Origin: Metarhizobium sp039808465
Lineage (GTDB): Bacteria; Pseudomonadota; Alphaproteobacteria; Rhizobiales; Rhizobiaceae
Direction of reading: 5' to 3'
NCBI GenBank assembly: GCA_039808465.1
Contig: JBDHTA010000100.1
Span: 1-15,339 of the forward strand
Length of the DNA: 15,339 nt
Below, in pieces: positions 7,990 to 13,799 of this stretch (position 1 is its first letter; every line of letters begins with the position of its first letter). The translations under genes were made by a program, and so were the position numbers. Under the pieces are notes generated by a model, which was not told the DNA's origin, ran no database searches, and worked only from the letters and a program-made list of their open reading frames with translations.

Positions 7990-8154
7990 ATGTCTCCGTT
8001 CTGGTCGTCCCTGATCTGCATTCACTGCAATCGGCACCTTCCCCGCGCCGCCCGCCGCTGCCCGTGGTGCAAGGCATTTATCGTCACCATGGCTGCCCGC
8101 CGCGCTTCCGGCCAGCCAACCTCCTCCCGTCTCGGCGGAGGCGCGGGACGATGA
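7990..8154 (+). CDS. Small zinc-ribbon protein (CxxC-x10-CxxC), translationally coupled to Nudix gene
   Basis: A 54-residue ORF starting MSPFWSSLICIHCNRHLP. Four cysteines at residues 10, 13, 24 and 27 form CIHC-x10-CPWC, a zinc-ribbon/knuckle arrangement. The rest of the chain is Arg/Ala/Ser-rich and looks unstructured. TGGAG (7978-7982) sits 7 nt before the ATG. The stop TGA (8152-8154) overlaps the Nudix start as ATGA at 8151, the hallmark of coupled translation. Zinc ribbons of this size bind nucleic acid or protein partners. In NudC-type NADH/RNA-cap pyrophosphatases a zinc ribbon is fused to the Nudix domain, so a partnership with the next gene is an attractive inference. The evidence is motif plus spacing; no named family is recognised. 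Confidence 0.6.
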   Translation: MSPFWSSLICIHCNRHLPRAARRCPWCKAFIVTMAARRASGQPTSSRLGGGAGR

Positions 8155-8657
8155 CGATCGTGACAGGAACCGGCGATCATGGCCTGAAGCACGAATTGCA
8201 GCAGGCTGGCGTTCTTCCCTGGCGAATCCGGAAGGATGGCGCCGCAAGGATATTGCTCGTCACCGCGCATGGGCATGACCGGTGGACCGTGCCCAAGGGA
8301 TGCCCGGCGCACGGATATCCGTCTCCCGCTGCGGCATCGCGCGGGGCCTTCGAGGAGGCAGGGGTCATCGGGGATGTCTCGCCAACGCCGGTGACGGCCT
8401 ATCGATATCTGAAATTCCTCGACGATGGTTCGCAGGTTCTCTGCGGGGTGGCCGTGTTCGGCATGACCGTGCGCGGCACGCTGATCGATTGGCGCGACAA
8501 GGGGCGAATGCAGCGGCGGTGGTTTTCCCCGCAAGCCGCCGCAGACACCCTCGGCGGTGAAATCGCTGCGTTCATAACGGCATCCGGACCGGGCCGCCTT
8601 GGCCCGCCCGGCGGGCGCAGACCATGGTTCGAAGAGCGATCTCCGGCGGCAGGCTGA
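8151..8657 (+). CDS. Nudix hydrolase with degenerate Nudix box
   Basis: A Nudix-fold protein of 168 residues, expected to hydrolyse a nucleoside-diphosphate-X or inositol-pyrophosphate-type bond. The N-terminal QQAGVLPWRIRKDGAARILLVTA and RWTVPKGCP are typical of the small diphosphoinositol-polyphosphate-phosphohydrolase-like bacterial Nudix group. The box runs from Gly50 to Val72: Gly50, Arg64, Glu68-Glu69 and Gly71 are kept, but the Glu expected at 56 is Tyr and the Glu after Arg64 is Gly65. The last 25 or so residues are Gly/Pro/Arg-rich and probably disordered. The start at 8151 has GGAGGC (8137-8142) at 8 nt and overlaps the zinc-ribbon stop by 4 bp. An in-frame upstream extension to 7977 would overlap the zinc-ribbon gene and lacks family similarity. 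Confidence 0.85.
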   Translation: MTIVTGTGDHGLKHELQQAGVLPWRIRKDGAARILLVTAHGHDRWTVPKGCPAHGYPSPAAASRGAFEEAGVIGDVSPTPVTAYRYLKFLDDGSQVLCGVAVFGMTVRGTLIDWRDKGRMQRRWFSPQAAADTLGGEIAAFITASGPGRLGPPGGRRPWFEERSPAAG

Positions 8658-8821
8658 GGTCATGCCGATGTTTCCGACGGAATTCGCACGCCGTGCCCGG
8701 CGGCTGCCTGCGCGGCCAATTCACAGGATCAGTGCCGGACGCTGATTGCCTGGCATCACGACCTGCGACGGCAAGAGTGGTGCCAGGAATCTGCCTTCAA
8801 CCGAGATTGAAACCTGTAGGG

Positions 8822-8853
8822 CAGGCGGCCCATGCGCCGGCCTGCGCCCGTTT
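8822..8853 (+). other. Bulged GC-rich hairpin upstream of the 76-residue ORF
   Basis: CAGGC-GGC pairs with GCC-(G)-GCCTG around a short loop, giving an 8-bp stem with a single bulge. It lies just upstream of the next ribosome-binding site and after the Nudix gene. It could be a weak terminator or a leader structure; there is no U tract. Confidence 0.25.
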
Positions 8854-8867
8854 AGAGAGAGCCAGCA

Positions 8868-9098
8868 ATGAGCTTCAGATATAGCCATACTTTCCCGATC
8901 AGCGGCCCGAACAAGCTGCCCCGCTTCAAGCAATGGGCGGCCGAGAATATCCCCGGTATTCCCTTGTCCCTGCCGCCGCAGGTGCCGGTCAAAAGCACGG
9001 CCCTGACGGTGCGGCTGAAATCCATCGAGGACCGCAATACGCTGATCGGAAAACTGGAAGGCGTCAGCTTCGAAGGCATGCCGCGCAAAAGCGCATAG
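8868..9098 (+). CDS. Small hypothetical protein, 76 residues
   Basis: Not recognised. AGAGAGAG-type purine-rich sequence (about 8853-8861) precedes the ATG at a suitable distance. The protein starts MSFRYSHTFPISGPNKLPRF and contains a proline-rich middle (IPGIPLSLPPQVPV) and a C-terminal half that alternates in a strand-helix manner (TALTVRLKSIEDRNTLIGKLEG), ending in basic MPRKSA. There is no signal peptide, no membrane helix and no cysteine. The composition looks like real soluble protein rather than a GC-rich shadow. It stands alone between the Nudix gene and an intrinsic terminator, so it is probably a separate small transcript. Confidence 0.65.
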   Translation: MSFRYSHTFPISGPNKLPRFKQWAAENIPGIPLSLPPQVPVKSTALTVRLKSIEDRNTLIGKLEGVSFEGMPRKSA

Positions 9099-9189
9099 CG
9101 GTTTGCGGTAACGACGCGCTTCGAAAGGGGGGGAGAAACGGTGCCGGATCACTGCCCGGTTATCCCTATGATGACATTCGGTTAAGCGG

Positions 9190-9227
9190 CGCCGCCAGGT
9201 ATGTGTATTCCTGGCGGCGGTTCTTTT
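9190..9227 (+). terminator. Intrinsic terminator after the 76-residue ORF
   Basis: CGCCGCCAGG (9190-9199) pairs perfectly with CCTGGCGGCG (9210-9219) across a 10-nt loop and is followed by GTTCTTTT (9220-9227). This is the best Rho-independent terminator in the window, ending the upstream small gene and separating it from the DUF763 gene. Confidence 0.75.
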
Positions 9228-9301
9228 CGAAGGCGTTCCGGGGAGAACATTCCGGAAACTTTTTCCTGTAACGGGCCGCATTGCGGGTATATAGAAGCGG
9301 C

Positions 9302-10528
9302 ATGGTTCAAAGAGCAGGAAGCGCAGATCTCCCGCTGCATGGCGGCAAGGTTCCCCGGTGGCTGGGGGACCGGATGACGAAGCTGGGCGCGATCATCACC
9401 GAAGCGATCCTGATCGAATATGGCCGCGACGAATTTCTCCGGCGGCTGGCGCATCCCTTCTGGTTCCAGTCGTTCGGCTGCGTCATGGGCATGGACTGGC
9501 ATTCCTCGGGCATTACGACCAGTGTGATCGGCGCGCTGAAACGCGGGTTGAATCCGCTATCACGCGAACTCGGCCTGCATGTGTGCGGCGGGCGGGGAAG
9601 AAGCTCCCGGCAGACACCCGGCGAGTTGATGGCAGTCGGCGAGCGCACCGGCATCGACGGCGGCAGCCTCGCCACCACCAGCAGGCTCGTCGCAAAAGTC
9701 GACAGCGCCGCGGTTCAGGATGGTTTCGACCTCTATCTGCACGGCTTCATCGTGGCCGATGACGGCAAATGGGTGGTCGTGCAGCAGGGCATGAACGGCG
9801 ACAAGCGGCAGGCCCGGCGTTATCACTGGCTGTCGGAGTCCGTCTCCTCCTTCGTCGACTCACCGCATGCGGCAATCGAGGGCAGGGGGCAGGGCGAAAT
9901 CGTGAATCTCGCCGACAGCCGGGCGGCGGCTTCGCGGACCGGCCAACTGGAACTTCTCGCCTGTCTCGGCCCGGATCGCATCCTGCGGGAAGCCGCCGCG
10001 CTGGATCCGAAAAATGCCCCCGAAAAACACGCGCAACCGATGCTTCCCCACCTCGTAATGCCTGACCATCACGATGTGCGCGAGGAAAACGTCAACATGA
10101 AACGGCTGCACGCGGCCCTTGCCGCCGCCGCCGATCGCGGACCTGAGGATTTCGAGCAGTTGTTGCTGGTGCCCGGCGTCGGCGCGCGGACAGTCGGGGC
10201 GCTGGCGATGGTGGCGGAAGTGGTGCATGGGGCGCCCTGCCGCTTTTCCGATCCGGCGCGCTTTTCCCTCGCCCATGGCGGCAAGGATCGCCACCCGTTC
10301 CCCGTTCCGCTGAAGGTCTACGACCAGACGATAAGGGTGATGAAATCCGCGGTCACCAAAGCGCGTCTCGGCGCCAGTGAAGAATTGCAGGCCCTGCGGC
10401 GTCTGGATGATCAGGCCCGTCAGCTCGAACGCTACGTGACCGGGCCGGATCTCAAGGAGATCGTCGCGGGCGAATTCCACCATTCTCCCGAATGGGGTGG
10501 CCGCAGCGTGTTCGGCTGGGAGACATAG
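9302..10528 (+). CDS. DUF763 family protein
   Basis: A protein of 408 residues matching the DUF763 family of archaea and bacteria, whose function is not established. The N-terminal RAGSADLPLHGGKVPRWLGDRM (4-25), the block DEFLRRLAHPFWFQSFGCVMGMDWHSSGITT (43-73) and the late FSLAHGGKDRHPFPV (321-335) are the family hallmarks. Residues 283-309 (DFEQLLLVPGVGARTVGALAMVAEVV) contain LxxxPGVGxxTxxAL, a helix-hairpin-helix-like motif, which suggests contact with DNA. Conserved His/Asp clusters (MDWHSS, LPHLVMPDHHDV) could bind metal; this is inference. The ATG at 9302 fits the family N-terminus; a TTG at 9281 is the alternative. Only a weak GAAG precedes it, and TATATA lies 9 bp upstream, so translation may be leaderless. 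Confidence 0.9.
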   Translation: MVQRAGSADLPLHGGKVPRWLGDRMTKLGAIITEAILIEYGRDEFLRRLAHPFWFQSFGCVMGMDWHSSGITTSVIGALKRGLNPLSRELGLHVCGGRGRSSRQTPGELMAVGERTGIDGGSLATTSRLVAKVDSAAVQDGFDLYLHGFIVADDGKWVVVQQGMNGDKRQARRYHWLSESVSSFVDSPHAAIEGRGQGEIVNLADSRAAASRTGQLELLACLGPDRILREAAALDPKNAPEKHAQPMLPHLVMPDHHDVREENVNMKRLHAALAAAADRGPEDFEQLLLVPGVGARTVGALAMVAEVVHGAPCRFSDPARFSLAHGGKDRHPFPVPLKVYDQTIRVMKSAVTKARLGASEELQALRRLDDQARQLERYVTGPDLKEIVAGEFHHSPEWGGRSVFGWET

Positions 10529-10578
10529 CATACACATCGATCGCTTTCGACAGCGTCGATCCGGCTCGATGTCTATGC
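10528..10578. terminator. Long inverted repeat between DUF763 and convergent relE-like gene
   Basis: GCATACACATCGA (10528-10540) pairs with TCGATGTCTATGC (10566-10578) at 12 of 13 positions. The 25-nt interior holds a small CGCT/AGCG hairpin (10542-10555). It starts on the last base of the DUF763 stop codon and ends 3 bp before the toxin stop. The position suggests a bidirectional terminator, although U tracts are weak. Confidence 0.5.
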
Positions 10579-10580
10579 CA

Positions 10581-10862
10581 TCACCTTCTATCGGCGGATC
10601 TATAGACTTCTGAGCGTTCCCGCTTGCCGATTGCGATGACAAGCACGACGATATCGGCGTCACGAACTTCGTAGACGAGCCGGTATCCGCTGCTGCGCAG
10701 CTTGATCTTGTAGCGATCCTTGCCGCCATGCAGCTTTGCCGAGGGGATGCGCGGCGTGTCCAGCCTCTCGACAAGCTTCTTCTTGAATTGCGCGCGGGTA
10801 TTGGCGTCGAGCTTACGCCATTCCTTTTCCGCTTCGATCAGGAACTTGAGCTTATAGCTCAT
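10581..10862 (-). CDS. relE: RelE-family toxin (type II toxin-antitoxin)
   Basis: An mRNA interferase of 93 residues that cleaves mRNA in the ribosomal A site. It resembles E. coli RelE closely: KEWRKLD near the N-terminus, FKKKLVERLDTPRIP, YKIKLRSSGYRLVYEV, and IAIGKRERSEVYRSA. Residues used for catalysis in E. coli RelE are present at the same numbers: Lys52, Lys54, Arg61, Arg81 and Tyr87. It should be active. The start at 10862 lies within the end of the antitoxin gene (11-bp overlap), the normal coupled arrangement with the antitoxin first. Confidence 0.93.
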   Translation of the reverse strand: MSYKLKFLIEAEKEWRKLDANTRAQFKKKLVERLDTPRIPSAKLHGGKDRYKIKLRSSGYRLVYEVRDADIVVLVIAIGKRERSEVYRSADRR

Positions 10863-11100
10863 CGATGCTGACCTCGATCTCCTTCTGGCCCTTGCGGGCA
10901 TCGGCGATCGCGTTCAGCTCGATATCTTCCAGCCGGTCCATCAATGCCTCGAAGGCCTTGGCTGGAACGCAGTAGAAGGCAGGCTCATTGCGGTTGAGGA
11001 TCGCGACCGGAAAGCCTTCACCGGCCGCGACCGTCCCCATCGGATTTTTTTTCAGCTCAGAAACGCTGGCCGTGACTTCGGCGAGGATCGTATGCGGCAT
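10852..11100 (-). CDS. Phd/YefM-type antitoxin partner of RelE
   Basis: An antitoxin of 82 residues that binds and neutralises the toxin and usually represses its own operon. The N-terminal TILAEVTASVSELKKNPMG and FPVAILNRNEPAFYCVPAKAFEAL belong to the Phd/YefM DNA-binding fold, while the C-terminal KEIEVSIDEL is the acidic toxin-binding tail. The pair is therefore RelE with a Phd-type partner rather than the ribbon-helix-helix RelB of E. coli, similar to StbD-StbE systems. AGGGAG lies 6 nt upstream of the ATG at 11100; another ATG at 11103 is directly adjacent and also possible. Confidence 0.92.
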   Translation of the reverse strand: MPHTILAEVTASVSELKKNPMGTVAAGEGFPVAILNRNEPAFYCVPAKAFEALMDRLEDIELNAIADARKGQKEIEVSIDEL

Positions 11101-11125
11101 CATGATCTCCCTGTGTTTAGTACCA

Positions 11126-11154
11126 TAGATAGCACTCCAAACAGGTCTCTTCAA
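11126..11154 (-). promoter_or_regulatory. Promoter of the toxin-antitoxin operon
   Basis: On the minus strand TTGAAG (11149-11154) and TATCTA (11126-11131) are separated by exactly 17 bp, about 25 bp upstream of the antitoxin start. The -10 overlaps an imperfect 16-bp palindrome, GTGCTATCTATGGTAC (11121-11136 region), with symmetric GTnCnAT half-sites, a plausible antitoxin operator. Confidence 0.6.
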
Positions 11155-11279
11155 GGTCGGCCGATGCTTGCGCTAGCTCATCTTAGCCTCGAAGCCACCC
11201 CCGCCACAGAATGAAGCGGCATAAGGCAGGTTATGGAACATATACTCCAAACATCTTATGTTCTGGCTTTCATCCTACT

Positions 11280-12128
11280 CTACAGCTTCAGGTCGATCAG
11301 CGTCTGGCGCATGACGTTTGCATCCGCTTCGATGCCCGTCCAGTAGCGGATGGCGATGATGCCCTGGTTGACCAGCATGCCAAGGCCGTCGGCGGTGCGG
11401 CATCCTCTTGCTTCGGCCGCCTTCAGGAATGGCGTCAGTGGCGGGTTGGGGATGCCGTCGGCGACGACCATGGCCGGCCGCAGGCTGTCGGGGTCGATAT
11501 CCGGCATGGCCTCGATATCGGGAAACAGGCCGATCGAGGTGGCGTTGATGACGATATCCGTGCCTTCTGGAATGCGGTAACGGCTCTCCCATGGCTGGTA
11601 ACGTGCTGCCGCCGGGGTCTTGCCGTCGATGATGGCGGCGACCTCCTCGCCACGCACGGCGCTGCGGTTGACGACGGTGATATCGGCCGCGCCCGCCAGT
11701 GCCATTTCGACGCCGACGGCGCGGGCCGCCCCGCCAGCGCCCAGCAGCACGACGCGCTTGCCTTTGGGATCGGCGATCCCGCTGAGTGCGGCGACGAAGC
11801 CTTTGCCGTCGGTATTCTCGCCGATCAGCTTGCCGTCCCGGTTCACCACGGTATTGACCGCGCCGATGATGCTGGCGGATTCGCCAAGGCCATCCAGATG
11901 TTCGATGACGGCGACCTTGTGGGGAATGGAGCAGTTGAAGCCCATCCAGCCCATGGCGCGGGCGCCGCGCACGGCATCGCCCAAGTCTTCGGGCGTAACC
12001 TCGCAATTGATGTAGCGCCAGTCGAGGCCATGGTGGCGATAGGCCGCCTCGACCATGGCGACGGTCGGGTTTTCAGCGGCGGGCATGGCGAAAGAGCCGG
12101 TGAGCGGCGACAGGAAATTGTGGGACAT
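11280..12128 (-). CDS. Shikimate dehydrogenase-like (AroE superfamily) oxidoreductase
   Basis: A 282-residue NAD(P)-dependent dehydrogenase of the AroE fold. Catalytic Lys71 (NCSIPHK), Asn92 (GAVNTV), Asp107 (GENTDGKGF) and Gln255 (DGLGMLVNQG) are present, as is the nucleotide-binding GAGGAA (130-135). NRS at 154-156 is in the place of the NRT that favours NADP. The N-terminal substrate-binding SxS motif of true shikimate dehydrogenases is replaced: residues 11-25 read GSFAMPAAENPTVAM. This points to a quinate/shikimate-related or different cyclic substrate rather than the chorismate pathway. AAGGA precedes the ATG by 7 nt. The gene follows the GMC gene by 18 bp, so the two are almost certainly one transcript. 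Confidence 0.88.
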   Translation of the reverse strand: MSHNFLSPLTGSFAMPAAENPTVAMVEAAYRHHGLDWRYINCEVTPEDLGDAVRGARAMGWMGFNCSIPHKVAVIEHLDGLGESASIIGAVNTVVNRDGKLIGENTDGKGFVAALSGIADPKGKRVVLLGAGGAARAVGVEMALAGAADITVVNRSAVRGEEVAAIIDGKTPAAARYQPWESRYRIPEGTDIVINATSIGLFPDIEAMPDIDPDSLRPAMVVADGIPNPPLTPFLKAAEARGCRTADGLGMLVNQGIIAIRYWTGIEADANVMRQTLIDLKL

Positions 12129-12146
12129 GAGGGAATCCTTGGACGA

Positions 12147-13673
12147 TCAGGCAGCGAGGGTATCGTTGCGCCAGGCGGTGGACAGATGTTCGCCGACGCG
12201 CAGCGCCTGCGCGCAGACGGTCAGCGCCGGGTTGAGGGCCGCCGAGGACGGGAAGAAGCCCGCATCGACGACGTAAAGGTTGCGATGGTCATGGGCGCGA
12301 CAGAGGGAATCGAGCGCCGAAGTCGCGGGATCGTCACCCATGCGCACGGTGCCGCATTGATGCGACGGGGCCTGAATGCCGAAGGAATGGCGCAGCACGA
12401 CGGGGAAGATCCTGCGCAGCCGCTTGCGCACATGCTCGACGAAACGGTCATGCGCGGGCAGGTCGCCGGGGTGATAGGCGACTTCCACCTGATCGCCGGG
12501 CAGCAGGCGCACGCGGCTTTCGAAGCGTGGCAGATCTTCCGACATGCAGAGCCAGTCGACGCTATGGCGCCCGAGAAGACTGGCGAGCGGGCGCGGCACC
12601 CAGGAATAGGCCGAGCGGATCATCGGCCCCTGAATATTGCCGAGCATCTGGATATTTCCACGCGCCGCGCCATCATCCGGCAGGCCATGGTAGAAATCGT
12701 TGATGGTCAGGGTTTTGGGGAATTTCGTCTCGTTGATCCGGAACGGCATCAGGCCCATCAATCCGGTGAGGTGATGGTTCATCAGGTAGCGGCCGACGAC
12801 GCCGGAACGGTTGGCAAGCCCGTCCGGATGGGTTTCGCTGGCAGAGCGCAGCAGGATCAGCGCGGAATTGATGGCGCCCGCGCTCAGCACGAAAATCGGC
12901 GCTTCGACGCGGATCGCCTCGCCGTCCCGCTGCACTTCGGCGGCGGCGATGCGGCCATCTTCCGCCGGAATGAGCCGCATGACCCGCGATTTCGTCCACA
13001 GCGTCACGTCGGGATGGCCGAGGAGCGGGCGGATCAGCCGCGATTCGCCGTCGCCCTTGGCGCCGTAGCGACAGACGAAGGCATCGCAGGTGCCGCAGCG
13101 GCGACAGCTTCCGCCGGGGCCGAAATCGATGGCGGAGGGCATGTGGGATGGGCGCAGGCCCTGGGCGCGCAGCTTTTCGGCCATTTCGGCGATCAGCGGC
13201 TCATGCGGCACCTCGGCATGGGCGTAAGGGGTGGAGCGGGCCGGTTCGGTCGGATCCTGCCCGGCTTTTCCGCGCACGCCGAACAGGCGCTCGGCTTCGC
13301 CGTAATACGGTTCGAGATCGGCATAGGAGAAGGGCCAGGCGGGCGAAATGCCGTCTTCATGCTTCACTTCGGCAAAATCGCTTTCGCGGAAGCGGAATGT
13401 CGCCGTGCCGTAGAATTTCGTGTGGCCGCCGACATAATAATACTGGCCGGGGCGATAGCGATTCCCGTTCTCGTCCTGATATTCCTCGCGGGTGCGGTAG
13501 CGCGCCTGCGTGAACACCGCCTCGGCGTCGGAATTTTCCGGCTCGTTGGGCAGGAAATCGCCGCGTTCGATGATCAGGATTTTCGCGCCGGTTCCGGCAA
13601 GCTGGCGCGCGACGGAGCCGCCGCCCACGCCTGAGCCGATAATCACCACATCCGGTTTGATGGCGGTATCCAT
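12147..13673 (-). CDS. GMC-family FAD oxidoreductase with four-cysteine cluster
   Basis: A 508-residue flavoprotein that oxidises an alcohol or sugar/polyol hydroxyl. FAD-binding GSGVGGG (13-19) and the ERGD acidic residue Glu36 form the Rossmann start; YYVGGHTKFYGTATF is the GMC signature 1 region; His438 (SHQCGT) and Asn481 (LNPALT) are the expected active-site pair; the C-terminal NLYVVDAGFFPSSAALNPALT is diagnostic. Residues 190, 193, 196 and 201 form CRRCGTCDAFVC, a Cys cluster seen in a subset of GMC dehydrogenases and suggestive of a metal or Fe-S site. There is no signal peptide. The start at 13673 has GGGAGGGA about 7 nt upstream. It is divergent from an AraC regulator, probably its activator. 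Confidence 0.9.
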   Translation of the reverse strand: MDTAIKPDVVIIGSGVGGGSVARQLAGTGAKILIIERGDFLPNEPENSDAEAVFTQARYRTREEYQDENGNRYRPGQYYYVGGHTKFYGTATFRFRESDFAEVKHEDGISPAWPFSYADLEPYYGEAERLFGVRGKAGQDPTEPARSTPYAHAEVPHEPLIAEMAEKLRAQGLRPSHMPSAIDFGPGGSCRRCGTCDAFVCRYGAKGDGESRLIRPLLGHPDVTLWTKSRVMRLIPAEDGRIAAAEVQRDGEAIRVEAPIFVLSAGAINSALILLRSASETHPDGLANRSGVVGRYLMNHHLTGLMGLMPFRINETKFPKTLTINDFYHGLPDDGAARGNIQMLGNIQGPMIRSAYSWVPRPLASLLGRHSVDWLCMSEDLPRFESRVRLLPGDQVEVAYHPGDLPAHDRFVEHVRKRLRRIFPVVLRHSFGIQAPSHQCGTVRMGDDPATSALDSLCRAHDHRNLYVVDAGFFPSSAALNPALTVCAQALRVGEHLSTAWRNDTLAA

Positions 13674-13713
13674 GAGAAGTCCCTCCCCTTGCAAGTTTCC
13701 GCCAGATTACCCT

Positions 13714-13729
13714 TTGCGCGCGATTGCGC
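13714..13729. promoter_or_regulatory. Direct repeat in the divergent GMC/AraC intergenic region
   Basis: TTGCGC occurs at 13714-13719 and again at 13724-13729, 10 bp apart, one helical turn. AraC-family proteins contact two successive major grooves through their two helix-turn-helices, so this is a candidate regulator site. I could not find a convincing promoter pair in either direction. Confidence 0.25.
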
Positions 13730-13799
13730 CATTCCCTCCCGCCGCAAGATTTTGTATGATTGCCGCATTCTTTGGATGCCAATCGGGGATAATGGGGCA

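Noticed and set aside
7977..8150. N-terminal extension of the Nudix protein
   Set aside because: The extra residues have no Nudix-family similarity, and the overlapping alternate frame encodes the cysteine-patterned small ORF with a better ribosome-binding site.
8662..8745. A 27-codon ORF right after the Nudix stop
   Set aside because: Arg-rich, very short and without recognisable content; the purine-rich sequence before it is just the end of the Nudix gene.
9860..10774. Minus-strand open frame under DUF763 continuing into the toxin region
   Set aside because: It is antisense to two well-supported genes, and its translation is a typical GC-rich shadow.
11236..11263. GAACATA/TATGTTC inverted repeat downstream of the SDH-like gene
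   Set aside because: The stem is only 7 bp, AT-rich and has a 14-nt loop with no U tract in the transcribed direction; too weak to call a terminator.
11211..13634. A very long open frame on the plus strand opposite the GMC and SDH-like genes
   Set aside because: Its translation is low-complexity Gly/Ala/Arg/His/Asp-rich with no family content and mirrors third-position GC bias of the two clearly real minus-strand enzymes.
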